Shown here: positions 9,103 through 18,083 of the stretch, in pieces
How positions within the stretch are numbered: position 1 is the stretch's first letter
Layout: each line of letters begins with the position of its first letter
NCBI GenBank assembly: GCA_963737075.1
Contig: CAVTRI010000002.1
Location: forward strand, 124,001 to 188,000
Source of the DNA: CAVTRI01 sp963737075
Lineage (GTDB): Bacteria; Actinomycetota; Acidimicrobiia; Acidimicrobiales; Palsa-688
Reading direction: 5' to 3'
DNA: 64,000 bases
Translations under genes and position numbers: made by a program
The notes under the pieces: model-generated
What the model was told of the DNA's origin: nothing
What the model saw: the letters and a program-made list of their open reading frames with translations, nothing else
Database searches by the model: none

Positions 9103-10272
9103 ATGTCCTCGACGCTCTCAGAGCATTTTGTTGTAGACGCCGACTCGCATTGGTCAGAGCCGGCTGACCTCTTCACCCGGAAAGCGCCCGCCCATCTGAA
9201 GGACCGGGTGCCCCACCACGAGGTTGTAGACGGCGAACGTCTCTGGGTGATGGACGGTCTGCCGATCGGCCGGGCCGTTGCCGGTGCGGTGATAGGTGCT
9301 GACAGAAAGAAGGCGCCGGCCGCGGAGTCGCTGTCGGTGTGGATGGTCGAAGAGGCGCACGCCGGGGCTTATGACCCAAAGGCGCGCATCGGTGTGCTGG
9401 ACGAATTTGGCATCGACGCCCAGGTCATCTATCCGAGCACCATAGGCCTGGGCGGCCAGGGTCTCGGGACCGCTCCCGACCAGGACCTCTGCCGGATATC
9501 AGTGCAGATCTACAACGACGTCATGGCCGAGGTGCAGGAAGAATCCGGGAATCGTCTGCTACCCATGCCGCTCATGCCGGCGTGGGACATCGATCTCTGC
9601 GTGGCCGAGGCGAAGCGGGTCGCCGCTATGAAAGCGCGCGGCGTCAACATGACCTCAGATCCCCAGGATCTTGGCGCGCCCGACCTCGCCAGCCCCGCAT
9701 GGGATCCGTTCTGGGCTACCTGCGCCGAGCTGCAGCTTCCCGTGCACTACCACATTGGGGCGTCGGTCACCGGCATGACCTTCTACGGCAAGTACTTCTG
9801 GCCGTCCCAGGCCGAAGGGACCAAGCTGGCGATCGGGGGTTCGCTGCTTTTCATAGGAAACGCCCGGGTGGTGACCAACCTGATCCTGGCCGGCACCTTT
9901 GATCGCCACCCTGACCTCAAGTGCGTCTCGGTGGAGAGCGGCATCGGGTGGATCCCCTTCATCCTCGAGACGCTCGACTACGAGATGGCCGAGAACGCCC
10001 CCGACGAGCTCGCCAAGCTCAACAAGGCCCCCTCTGAGTACTTTCGGACGAACCTCTACGCCACCTTCTGGTTCGAGAACAACCGAAACAAGCTACCGGA
10101 CTTGATCGAGGCAGTCGGTGAGGACTGCATCCTCTTCGAGACCGATTTTCCGCACCCCACGTGCCTCTATCCGAACCCGCTCGAGAGCGTAGAAGAGAAG
10201 ATGGCGACCCTCACCCCGGAGGCGCGTATCAAGATCCTGGGTGAGAACGCCCGGAAGCTGTACCGCCTCTGA
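9103..10272 (+). CDS. Amidohydrolase_2 family protein (ACMSD-like TIM barrel)
   Basis: The protein of 389 aa opens with VVDADSHWSEPADLF, the D-x-H metal-binding strand of amidohydrolase_2 enzymes. LPVHYHIGASVTG near residue 222 supplies the second metal His. ILFETDFPHPTCLYP near 345 supplies the catalytic Asp. These decarboxylases/hydrolases act on 2-amino-3-carboxymuconate-like or ring-cleaved substrates. In-frame starts at 9079 (GTG) and 9094 are alternatives; 9103 gives the family's usual short N-terminus. No obvious operon partner is present. Confidence 0.88.
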   Translation: MSSTLSEHFVVDADSHWSEPADLFTRKAPAHLKDRVPHHEVVDGERLWVMDGLPIGRAVAGAVIGADRKKAPAAESLSVWMVEEAHAGAYDPKARIGVLDEFGIDAQVIYPSTIGLGGQGLGTAPDQDLCRISVQIYNDVMAEVQEESGNRLLPMPLMPAWDIDLCVAEAKRVAAMKARGVNMTSDPQDLGAPDLASPAWDPFWATCAELQLPVHYHIGASVTGMTFYGKYFWPSQAEGTKLAIGGSLLFIGNARVVTNLILAGTFDRHPDLKCVSVESGIGWIPFILETLDYEMAENAPDELAKLNKAPSEYFRTNLYATFWFENNRNKLPDLIEAVGEDCILFETDFPHPTCLYPNPLESVEEKMATLTPEARIKILGENARKLYRL

Positions 10273-10331
10273 TCAGGCAGCAGCGGGGCCTGACCGAAGT
10301 TCGGCAACCGTCCTGCGTCGTACGGACGTTG

Positions 10332-10526
10332 CTACTCCTCGTCCTCGTCCCACACTCGATTTCTTTCAGCAACGATCGAGCGCCAGTTTCGAGCGTCCTC
10401 CGCAGTCGGGTATGGTCCCATACGGTCCATCTCGTTGCACTCGTCGTGACGCTCAACCTTCTGGTGCTTGAAACAGTAGTACCAGTCGCCGTGGGCATCT
10501 CCGAGCGGTCTAGGTGGGTCTGTCAT
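10332..10526 (-). CDS. Small conserved-looking Cys/Trp protein
   Basis: A 64-aa acidic protein with the pattern GDWYYCFKHQKVE, then C, then DRMGPYPTAEDARNW and an Asp/Glu-rich end. From memory this WYYC..H..VE / DR.GPY.T layout recurs in small uncharacterised actinobacterial proteins, where the Cys/His pair looks like a minimal metal site. I chose the ATG at 10526 because the upstream extension to 10589 is Arg-rich and unlike the rest. No function can be given. Confidence 0.6.
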   Translation of the reverse strand: MTDPPRPLGDAHGDWYYCFKHQKVERHDECNEMDRMGPYPTAEDARNWRSIVAERNRVWDEDEE

Positions 10527-10773
10527 ACGAAGCAACGGTACGACATCGATGACAGGTGCCACTCGGCAAGGGCGCCGCTGCCGCATCACGGAGTGGCCGG
10601 ACTTTAGGCCGGAGCTCCTCGCTTACAGACACCCGCCGGCTGCGCAGGAATGCGAAGATGGCGGAGCTCCAAAGGGAGTAGCGCGCAGCTGCGAGGTGAG
10701 CGACCATGTAGGAGACGTCCACCATCCGGCGGCGAACAGACGAGCCGTCAGGTCGACTAGAGGAGGCGAGGCA

Positions 10774-12147
10774 ATGATCAAGCGGCTGGTGATCCTCGGA
10801 GCCACGGGCGATCTCACGGGGCGCTATCTCCTTCCGGCGCTGGCCGCTCTGAAGGCAGGCGGCCACGTGGACGACAGCTTCCAATTGGTCGCGGCTGGAC
10901 GGGACGATTGGAATGATGGGCGGTTCCGTGAACACGCCGCTGCGTGGTTAGAAGCCGAGGCGAATGACCTGCCCTCCGCGGCCAGAAAGGCGGTTGTTGG
11001 ATCGTCGAGCTACCAGCGACTCGATCTGGCCGACCCGGCGACCGTGGCCGCTTGTTTGGCGGGCGATGGTCCTGTGGTGGCCTATCTCGCGCTTCCACCG
11101 TCGGTCTTTCCGGCGGCGATCACCGCGCTCCATGCCGCCGGACTCGGACCCGACAGCCGGGTCGTGCTGGAAAAGCCCTTCGGTGAAGACCTGACCAGCG
11201 CCGTCGAGCTCAACCGGCTGCTGGCAGGTCTCATCGACGAGCGGCAAATCTTCCGGGTCGACCACTTCCTGGCCATGACAACGGTGCAGACAATCCTGGG
11301 CACCCGGTTGGCGAACCGTGTGCTGGAGCCGATTTGGAGTAGCGCTCACGTCGCCGAGATCGAGATCGTCTGGGAGGAACCCCTGGCGCTGGAGGGACGA
11401 GCCGCCTACTACGACGGCGTCGGCGCGCTCAAGGACATGGTGCAAAACCACCTGCTGCAAGTCCTGTGCCTGGTAGCGATGGAGCCTCCGATCAGTGTCA
11501 ACGAGCGTGATCTGCGGGACCGCAAGGTGGACGTGCTGCGATCGATCCGCCCTCTCGACGAGACTCATGCGGCTGCTGCCACGAGCCGAGCTCGGTACAC
11601 GGTCGGGCGCGTCGGAGATCGCGACATTCCTGCGTACGTCGACGAAGCCGGAGTTGACCCGGGTCGCAGCACGGAGACGTTCGCGGAAGCGATCCTGGAA
11701 CTGGACAGCTGGCGTTGGTCGGGCACACGCTTCCGGCTGCGAACGGGGAAGGCGCTAGCCCGTGATCGCAAGGAGGTGGTCGTCCACTTCCGGCCCGTAC
11801 CTCACCTGCCCTTCGAGACCACGGAGCACGCTCCTCCCAACCGGCTCCGGTTCGGGCTCGAACCGCCGGATCTCACTCTGGAGCTTACAGGCGGCGGTCC
11901 AGGTGCCACCTTCAACCTCATGCCCCTGGTCTTGAGAGGCCAGCCCGAGCCGCCAGAGTTACCGGCGTATGGGCGGCTCCTCTTGGACGTCTTGAGCGGC
12001 GACTCAACTCTGTCCATTCGGGGTGACGAGGCGGAGGAGTCTTGGCGAGTGGTCACACCGATCCTCGAAGCGTGGGCGAAGGGACTTGTCCCGCTTGACG
12101 AGTATCCCGCGGGGTCCGACGGACCGAAATCGAGACTCGCGCCCTGA
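10774..12147 (+). CDS. zwf: Glucose-6-phosphate dehydrogenase (NADP), short Zwf-like branch
   Basis: The 457-aa enzyme should oxidise glucose-6-phosphate in the oxidative pentose phosphate pathway. The N-terminal GATGDLTGRYLLPAL is the nucleotide motif and RVVLEKPFGEDL is the conserved EKPxG block. The usual active-site RIDHYLGK appears as RVDHFLAM, keeping the His but replacing the substrate-binding Lys with Met. GRAAYYDGVGALKDMVQNHL and AMEPP follow as in the family. AGGAGG at 10761-10766 fixes the start at 10774. The protein is shorter than enterobacterial Zwf, and activity on another sugar phosphate is possible. Confidence 0.86.
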   Translation: MIKRLVILGATGDLTGRYLLPALAALKAGGHVDDSFQLVAAGRDDWNDGRFREHAAAWLEAEANDLPSAARKAVVGSSSYQRLDLADPATVAACLAGDGPVVAYLALPPSVFPAAITALHAAGLGPDSRVVLEKPFGEDLTSAVELNRLLAGLIDERQIFRVDHFLAMTTVQTILGTRLANRVLEPIWSSAHVAEIEIVWEEPLALEGRAAYYDGVGALKDMVQNHLLQVLCLVAMEPPISVNERDLRDRKVDVLRSIRPLDETHAAAATSRARYTVGRVGDRDIPAYVDEAGVDPGRSTETFAEAILELDSWRWSGTRFRLRTGKALARDRKEVVVHFRPVPHLPFETTEHAPPNRLRFGLEPPDLTLELTGGGPGATFNLMPLVLRGQPEPPELPAYGRLLLDVLSGDSTLSIRGDEAEESWRVVTPILEAWAKGLVPLDEYPAGSDGPKSRLAP

Positions 12148-12481
12148 AAGGCCCTGCTCCGCGGCTTGACGCTTCGATAGTTAATGCCGCATTGATCGCA
12201 CTGTTTCCGCCATCATTTGCGAACTCGCCTGGCAACTGCGGGCATCGAGTACAGGCCCGAGTTCTCCGACCAACGTGTCGAGCGGGGGGAGACACGCCGG
12301 ATGCGGGCCAGGACGATAGCTCCTTGCACTGCCGAGAGCACCACCTGAGATCGACGGCCTGCGCGGTCTGCGGGCACCCCAAGGGCGATCAAGCCATAGG
12401 CTAGCGGTGCCTGCCCGGTGTCGAAGACCTCTCAGTTGGCTTTGATGATCCCAACGTTGGACACGCGTAACCTCTACCCCG
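12148..12481. other. Intergenic region with CCAACGTTGG palindrome
   Basis: No gene is visible between zwf and the PhyH gene. A perfect 10-nt palindrome, CCAACGTTGG, lies at 12451-12460, 21 bases before the PhyH start, a position suited to a repressor. Nothing else stands out. Confidence 0.45.
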
Positions 12482-13243
12482 GTGGCCAAGGACGTTGTGG
12501 AAGGGTATCGACGGCGCGGCGTGGTGGTGCTCCGCGACTTCTTCGACCCAACCGCGCTCGGAATGGAAGTCGATCGAGCACTCGAAGACGGCTGTCGACC
12601 GGGATCAACCCCGAACCTTGGAACCGCTGGCAACGCGTTTCGATACGTCCCAATGATGTGTGAGTCGACGCCTGCCAGCCTGGCCTTGCTCGACGCCTTG
12701 GCTGAGCCGGCAACGCTCCTGCTCGAACGGAACGTGATTCCCACCCGGGCCAAGGGCACCAGCTATTTCGGCGGGACCCCCTGGCACCGTGACAGCGACC
12801 TGCCGATCGAGAGTATCGGCTTCGCCGCCTATCTCGAACCGCTCGACGGCGACAACGGTGCGCTTCGCGTGCTCGAAGGTTCGCATCATGACCTCGCATC
12901 GAGTCCACCCGCAGCACTGACAGAGCCTCGCTCATCGGAGTGCGGCACCGTCGTGGCGACCAAGCCCGGTGACGTCATTGCGTTCGACGAGCACCTGTGG
13001 CACGCCAGCTCCGGAGGCAGCCGGCGGAGGCAGTGGCGAGTCGATTTCGTCGTTGATCCGATCAGCGCCCACGAAGAGGAGCTGGCCCGAACGTTTTTCG
13101 CACGGATGTTTCCGCCCGGTTGGGACGGAGGGTACGACAGCGTCAAGTACCCGACGTACGGACAACACTGGCAAGAATCCGGCCGTCCCTGGGTGGATCG
13201 TTTGCGACAACTGGGTGCCGAGCGGGTAGCCCAGGGCCAATGA
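12482..13243 (+). CDS. Phytanoyl-CoA dioxygenase (PhyH)-family oxygenase
   Basis: This 253-aa protein belongs to the non-heme Fe(II)/2-oxoglutarate oxygenases. TPWHRDSD near residue 99 supplies the HxD ligands, HLWHASSGGS near 172 the distal His, and RRQWRVDF the 2OG-binding Arg. GVVVLRDFFDP at the N-terminus is typical of the PhyH fold. The start is a GTG at 12482. It probably hydroxylates a small molecule or lipid. A palindrome lies just upstream, and the broken MarR gene follows at 13319. Confidence 0.85.
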   Translation: MAKDVVEGYRRRGVVVLRDFFDPTALGMEVDRALEDGCRPGSTPNLGTAGNAFRYVPMMCESTPASLALLDALAEPATLLLERNVIPTRAKGTSYFGGTPWHRDSDLPIESIGFAAYLEPLDGDNGALRVLEGSHHDLASSPPAALTEPRSSECGTVVATKPGDVIAFDEHLWHASSGGSRRRQWRVDFVVDPISAHEEELARTFFARMFPPGWDGGYDSVKYPTYGQHWQESGRPWVDRLRQLGAERVAQGQ

Positions 13244-13318
13244 CAGATCCATCTGCGCAAGCAGCTTGATAGACAAGCTCCTTGACTATCGAGGGCAGGC
13301 AGCAGTACGCTCACGCCC

Positions 13319-13794
13319 ATGGGGATGTCGGCGCCGGGTAATGATCCGAGCGACATCCCCGTACTGTTGCGGGGGCGCGGGGCAGCTACGCCAACACAAT
13401 TGCCACCTTCCTGGCGGCCGAAGGGTTCGATGATCTCCCGCGAAACGGTCCGTTCCTGCTCGGCGGGATGGCCAACCATGGGGTTTCGGTCGTGGAGTTG
13501 ATCCGAAGTCTTGGAGTGAGCCGTCAGGCGGCCAGTCAGTTGGTCGACACGTTGGTCTTGCGTGGCTATCTCACGCGTGTAGTCAACGCCCAGGACCGGC
13601 GCCGTATGGACATCGATTTGACCGAACGGGGCCGGGCCGCCGCCGGGGTGGTGCGCGCCGCGGTGGTCCAGGTCGACGGAGAGCTTCGCGACATGCTGAG
13701 CGCAAGCGAACTGTCAGGCCTGCGAAACGGGCTGGCCGCCCTGGGCGCCATCCGGGAGCGCACCGAGCGGCACGGGCGAACAAGTGACTTTTGA
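13319..13794 (+). pseudogene. MarR-family regulator, frameshifted
   Basis: The ATG at 13319 begins a frame encoding MGMSAPGNDPSDIPVLLRG. The rest of a MarR protein (SYANTIATFLAAEGFDDLP, then VVELIRSLGVSRQAASQLVD and the wing NAQDRRRMDIDLTERG) lies in another frame ending at 13794. One G missing from the run at 13371-13375 explains the break. Restored, the protein would be about 158 aa. The stop overlaps the GTG of the glycosyltransferase gene, so that gene is probably translated in coupling with it. Confidence 0.82.
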
Positions 13795-15655
13795 CGCCCT
13801 CCGGACTCGGCTCTCGAACCCAGATGCGGGAACGAAAGTCCGACCCGAGGAGGCGAAGGGGGCTACCAAGGCCCTGACGAGCCGGGTGCGGCTCTTGCTG
13901 CTCGCAGTCGCCGGCCTCGCCGCGGTGTCGTACGCGTGGGCGATCAACCGCGACCCCCTGGAGCCGTACTACGCGGCGGGCGTGCGCAGCATGGCGATGA
14001 GCTGGCGAAACTTCTTTTTCGGCGCGTTCGACCCCGCGGGGACGATCACCCTGGACAAGCTGCCGGGGGCATTCTGGGTGCAGGCGTTGACTGTGCGGAT
14101 CTTCGGGTTTCATACGTGGTCTGTCGTGCTCCCCCAAGTGATCGAAGGGGTCGTCGCCGTCTTCGTGCTGTACCGGGCGGTCGAACGACTGATGGGAGCG
14201 GCGGCGGGTCTCCTGGCGGCGGTCATTCTGGCCGTCAGTCCGGCGACGGTGGCGCTCAATCGAGGCAACATCTCGGACACCGCGATGACGCTGCTGTTGG
14301 TCCTCGCCGCCAACTCCGTCTCGTCGGCGATCGTGTCGGGCAAGCAACGCCACATCGTCTTCGCTGGCGTTTGGATAGCCCTCGCGTTCCAGACAAAGAT
14401 GACCGAGGCGTGGCTCATCATGCCCGCGCTTGGACTGGCCTACCTGGTTGGGGGGCCAGGAGGAACGGGCCGCAAACTTCGCCATGTGATCGTCGGTGGG
14501 CTGGCGGTCGCAGTGCTGTCTCTGGCCTGGATGACGATCGTCACCGTGGTTCCAAGCTCCGAGCGCCCATACGTTGACGGAAGTGCGCACGACTCGGTGT
14601 TCGACCAGGTCTTCGTCTACAACGGCTTCGGTCGATTCGGCCAGCAAACGCCTCTGCAGCTTCTCGCTGGACAGGGCCTCAATCTTGGTCTACCGACCAC
14701 TACGGCGCCCGGGTTGGACCGCCTCTTCAAAGGGGATCTGGGACGCGACACCGGCTGGCTGCTTCCCGCCGCCCTGGCCGTCGGCATCGGTGGGATTCTT
14801 TCCCGTCGCCGCCGCTTCTACATCTTGTGGGGTGGCTGGCTGGTGATCATGGTCGTGGTCTTCTCCTTCACCTCGACCATCAACACCTATTACACGGCTG
14901 CGCTTTCCCCGCCCATCGCAGCCATCCTCGGTGCCGGGGTGGCGGAGCTGTGGAATCGACGACACGAGATCCGGACACGGTCGGGGGGGCCGGCGGTTTC
15001 GATCGCTGCCCTCGTCGTGGGCGGCACCGTCGGCTACGGCATCTGGCTCGCCCAGACCGCTCCCGGCGGGGTGCCCGGCTGGTTGTGGCCGGTTGCCTTG
15101 GTCGTCGGCGCCGCCTCGGTGGTGACGCTGGTCATGTGCACCTACTCGGGGCGCCGACCAGCATTGGTCTCCGGGGCCATCGTCACCGGAGTGGTGGCGG
15201 CCCTTTTCGTCCCGTCCGTGGCCTCGGCCCAGCTCGTGGCTGACCACCGCGGGGCGTTCGATACCCCGTTCGAGTCAAGCGCGTCCGCCCGGGCGATGGA
15301 CCAACTGTTCATCGGCACGCCCAGGCTCGTGGCATCGACGATTCCCGGGCTGGAACGCGTCCAGCTCGGTGCTCCTTACCTGCTGGCTACGCAGACGTCT
15401 GCAGTGGCGTCGGTGTTCATCACCTCCAGCGGAAGGGAAGCCCTTCCCATCGGCGGATTTACCGGGACGGTTCCGGCGCCGACCCTGACTCAGCTGAAGG
15501 CTGACATTCGCAGCGGTAAGTTCCACCTCGTCCTGGCCGCACCGGGCCGCGACCCCCGCCTGGTCTGGATCGCATCGCATTGCCGTCCCGCAGGAAGGGC
15601 CGCCGGCGCCCTCCATCCCTACTTCTGTACGCCTGGGGATGCGATCGGAGGGTAG
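13784..15655 (+). CDS. GT39/ArnT-like membrane glycosyltransferase
   Basis: The 623-aa integral membrane protein has about ten or more helices. The first external loop has NRDPLEPYYAAGVRSMAMSW and LDKLPGAFWVQAL, the pattern of actinobacterial dolichyl-phosphate-mannose mannosyltransferase-like (GT39, YkcA/B type) proteins, where an acidic residue in the loop is catalytic. NRGNISDTAMTL follows. The C-terminal domain of about 150 aa is extracytoplasmic. It likely moves a sugar from a polyprenyl phosphate donor to a cell-envelope acceptor. The GTG start at 13784 lies inside the MarR stop. Confidence 0.85.
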   Translation: MTFDALRTRLSNPDAGTKVRPEEAKGATKALTSRVRLLLLAVAGLAAVSYAWAINRDPLEPYYAAGVRSMAMSWRNFFFGAFDPAGTITLDKLPGAFWVQALTVRIFGFHTWSVVLPQVIEGVVAVFVLYRAVERLMGAAAGLLAAVILAVSPATVALNRGNISDTAMTLLLVLAANSVSSAIVSGKQRHIVFAGVWIALAFQTKMTEAWLIMPALGLAYLVGGPGGTGRKLRHVIVGGLAVAVLSLAWMTIVTVVPSSERPYVDGSAHDSVFDQVFVYNGFGRFGQQTPLQLLAGQGLNLGLPTTTAPGLDRLFKGDLGRDTGWLLPAALAVGIGGILSRRRRFYILWGGWLVIMVVVFSFTSTINTYYTAALSPPIAAILGAGVAELWNRRHEIRTRSGGPAVSIAALVVGGTVGYGIWLAQTAPGGVPGWLWPVALVVGAASVVTLVMCTYSGRRPALVSGAIVTGVVAALFVPSVASAQLVADHRGAFDTPFESSASARAMDQLFIGTPRLVASTIPGLERVQLGAPYLLATQTSAVASVFITSSGREALPIGGFTGTVPAPTLTQLKADIRSGKFHLVLAAPGRDPRLVWIASHCRPAGRAAGALHPYFCTPGDAIGG

Positions 15656-15738
15656 GTTTTGCTGCCGCCGCTACCCGATGAGATCCTCGTGCCTGGGTCG
15701 TCTGAGCGTGTGACACCACCTGAGGAAGAGAGGCCCCG

Positions 15739-16350
15739 ATGGCAACGATCACCGCAAGCATGTTCATGGCCCTTGACGGCGTCGTCGACCCCGGCGTTGG
15801 CAATTGGCACTTTCCGTACTTCAGCGCCGAGATGGGCGAGGCGGTTCAGAGGACCCATGACGCCGATGTCATGCTGTTCGGCCGAGTCACCTACGACAGC
15901 TTCGCGGGCGCCTGGCCGGGCCGAGAGCAGGCCGGCGAGCAGGATGCCGGGTTCGCCAAACAACTGGGGGACATGCGAAAGATCGTTGTCTCCCACCGGC
16001 CGCTCACGTTCACGTGGCGCAACTCAGAGCAGCTGGAGGGCGACCTCGTCGAGGGAGTCACGGCACTCAAGGCGAACCCTTCCATAGAGCGGATCGCTCT
16101 CAGCGGGTCCGTCTCGGTCGTACGACAGCTGCTGGCCGCGGGACTGCTCGACGAGCTGCACCTCTTCGTGCATCCTGTCCTGGCAGGCGCGGGACTGCGC
16201 TTGTTCGACGACGATGCGCCGGAGCTGCCGCTTCGCCTGCTGTCCTCGCAGGCTTTCGCCACCGGCGTCCTCTATGTCGTGTACGGACCGGACCCTAACC
16301 CGCCGACGGGCGACTACGGCCAAGCGAGGGAAAACCTCCCGCAGGAGTAA
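15739..16350 (+). CDS. Dihydrofolate-reductase-fold (RibD C-terminal-like) reductase
   Basis: The 203-aa protein starts ITASMFMALDGVVDPG and contains MLFGRVTYDSFAGAWPG, KIVVSHRPL, IALSGSVSVVRQLLAAGLLDELHLF and HPVLAGAGLRLFD. These are the signatures of the YyaP/YwjB-type family with the RibD C-terminal/DHFR fold, which binds NADPH. The physiological substrate of such stand-alone proteins is generally unknown. It starts at the ATG at 15739 after a purine-rich GAGGAAGAGAGG region. It stands alone before the IS cluster. Confidence 0.87.
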   Translation: MATITASMFMALDGVVDPGVGNWHFPYFSAEMGEAVQRTHDADVMLFGRVTYDSFAGAWPGREQAGEQDAGFAKQLGDMRKIVVSHRPLTFTWRNSEQLEGDLVEGVTALKANPSIERIALSGSVSVVRQLLAAGLLDELHLFVHPVLAGAGLRLFDDDAPELPLRLLSSQAFATGVLYVVYGPDPNPPTGDYGQARENLPQE

Positions 16351-16447
16351 TGCGGCCCGTTGGCCTTTTTGAGGTGCCGTCGTACCCTTCCGATGGCGAG
16401 GTGATCCGCCTGCCGGCGCGCGGCCTAAAGGGCCAGCAGCTTTCACG

Positions 16448-16468
16448 CCGCGCGCCAGAGTGCCCGCC
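16448..16468 (+). repeat. 21-nt direct repeat, left copy flanking the IS cluster
   Basis: The 21 bases match those at 21291-21311 in the same orientation with one difference. The two copies bracket the IS30, IS3 and IS110 elements. They may be a host sequence duplicated or split by rearrangement, or GC-rich coincidence. Confidence 0.5.
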
Positions 16469-16537
16469 GGCGCTGCCCGGGACTCAAGGCTGCGCGCCGC
16501 GGCGTCATATGGACCGCCCGAGCTCAAACGGTCGTCG

Positions 16538-17783
16538 CAACACCGACACTGGAGGTGTTGTTGATGGCGTCGTTGTGGGTGAAGGAACGGTTGGCGGTGC
16601 AGGAGCGGTATTGGGAGTTGTTGCGGCGGGGGTGGCGGAGTGTGGATGCGTGCCGGGAAGTGGGGGTGCATGCGGGGACGGGGCGACGGTGGCGTGCCCA
16701 GGCGGGGGGTGCGCCGCGGTTCGAGCCCGTGGGCAAGGGGCGGTACTTGTCGCTGGAGGAGCGGCTGGAGATCGCGGACATGGTCGTGGCGGGCGAGTCG
16801 GTAACGGCGATGGCGGCCCGGCTGGGCCGGCCTAAGTCGACGATCTCGAGGGAGTTGGCCCGCAATCGGGGGCCGGGGGGCCGGTATGGGCCGTATCGGG
16901 CCCAGCGGTTGGCCGAGGTGCGGGCCCGGCGGCCCAAGCCGACCAAGCTGGGTTCCTGCCCGCAGCTGCGGGCGATGGTCGAGGACAAGCTGGTTCGGCG
17001 GTGGAGCCCCGAGCAGATCAGTGGTTGGCTGGCCCACAGTTTCCCGTCCCGCCCGGAGCTGCAGGTGTCACACGAGACGATCTACCAGGCGCTGTTCGTT
17101 CAGGGCCGGGGGGAGCTGCGCAAGGAATTGCACCGCTGTTTGCGGACCGGGCGGGCCCTGCGCCGGCCCCGGGGGCGCCGGGCGCCAGGGCAGGGCGCCA
17201 AGCTGTCGGGAATGGTGATGATCTCCGAGCGGCCGGCGGAAGCCGCGGATCGGGCCGTTCCTGGCCACTGGGAGGGAGATCTGATCGTGGGCCCCTTCGG
17301 CCGTTCCGCCATCGCCACCTTGGTGGAGCGCGCCAGCCGGTTCGTGATGCTGGCTCGCCTGCCGGGCGACCACAGCGCCGAGACGGTCCGAGACGCCCTG
17401 GTGGCGGCCATGGCCGGCCTGCCCGAGCAGCTGCGCCGATCCCTGGCCTGGGACCAGGGCACCGAGATGGCCCTGCACCGCCAGATCGCCATGGCCACCG
17501 GCATGCCGGTGTACTTCTGCGACCCCCACAGCCCCTGGCAGCGAGGCAGCAACGAGAACACCAACGGGCTGTTGCGCCAGTATTTCCCCAAAGGCACCGA
17601 CCTGTCGGTGCACAGCGCCGCCGACCTAGACGCGGTGGCAGCCGAGCTCAACGCCCGACCCCGCAAGACCCTGGGCTGGGCCACCCCCGCCCAAGCCCTC
17701 CAAGGCCTGCTCGACCGCGCCGCCTGAACCCCCCGGTCCCCAGCGATCCGCCAGGGCAGTCATTCCTGAAAGGAGCGGGGTTG
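16538..17783 (+). mobile_element. IS30-family insertion sequence
   Basis: A single transposase gene occupies the element. Imperfect terminal repeats are seen as CAACACCGACACT at 16538-16550 and the reverse complement of AGGAGCGGGGTTG at 17771-17783 (9 of 13 match), giving about 1246 bp, normal for IS30. A target duplication could not be resolved, so the exact ends are approximate. Confidence 0.7.
16564..17727 (+). CDS. IS30-family transposase
   Basis: The 387-aa DDE transposase has an N-terminal HTH region, then LSLEERLEIADMVVAGES with RLGRPKSTISREL, the IS30 DNA-binding block. The catalytic residues are visible as D in GHWEGDLIVG, D in WDQGTEM and E in GSNENTNGLLRQYFPKGT. Full family length and no frameshift suggest it could be active. 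The ATG at 16564 is used; a GTG at 16555 is also in frame. Confidence 0.95.
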   Translation: MASLWVKERLAVQERYWELLRRGWRSVDACREVGVHAGTGRRWRAQAGGAPRFEPVGKGRYLSLEERLEIADMVVAGESVTAMAARLGRPKSTISRELARNRGPGGRYGPYRAQRLAEVRARRPKPTKLGSCPQLRAMVEDKLVRRWSPEQISGWLAHSFPSRPELQVSHETIYQALFVQGRGELRKELHRCLRTGRALRRPRGRRAPGQGAKLSGMVMISERPAEAADRAVPGHWEGDLIVGPFGRSAIATLVERASRFVMLARLPGDHSAETVRDALVAAMAGLPEQLRRSLAWDQGTEMALHRQIAMATGMPVYFCDPHSPWQRGSNENTNGLLRQYFPKGTDLSVHSAADLDAVAAELNARPRKTLGWATPAQALQGLLDRAA

Positions 17784-18039
17784 TCAATGGCAGCGCCGAC
17801 GGCAGTCGGCTCCGTTGGGGTTTCGTGTGCCGCACCGAGATCGTGTGGGGGGGCGGTGAACCGGGCTCGCGGGCGTGGTTGTCCTGCGAGCTGGGCGGAT
17901 GGTGAATGGTGGCGCTTTGGGCGGGGTGGCTCCTTGCCTGCTTGGTCGCCGGGTCGTTGCCGGGGGTGGGGTGGGGTCAAGGTGGAGCGCCCGCAGCGAA
18001 GCGAGGACGAACGACCTTGAGGCCATCCCACCCCTGACC
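17784..18039. other. Spacer between IS30 and IS3 elements
   Basis: No gene or clear repeat is seen. The sequence is GC-rich with long open but meaningless frames. Confidence 0.5.
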
Positions 18040-18083
18040 TGCGTCTGAGTTAAACGCGGAGATCGGCTGGATAATGAACCAAG

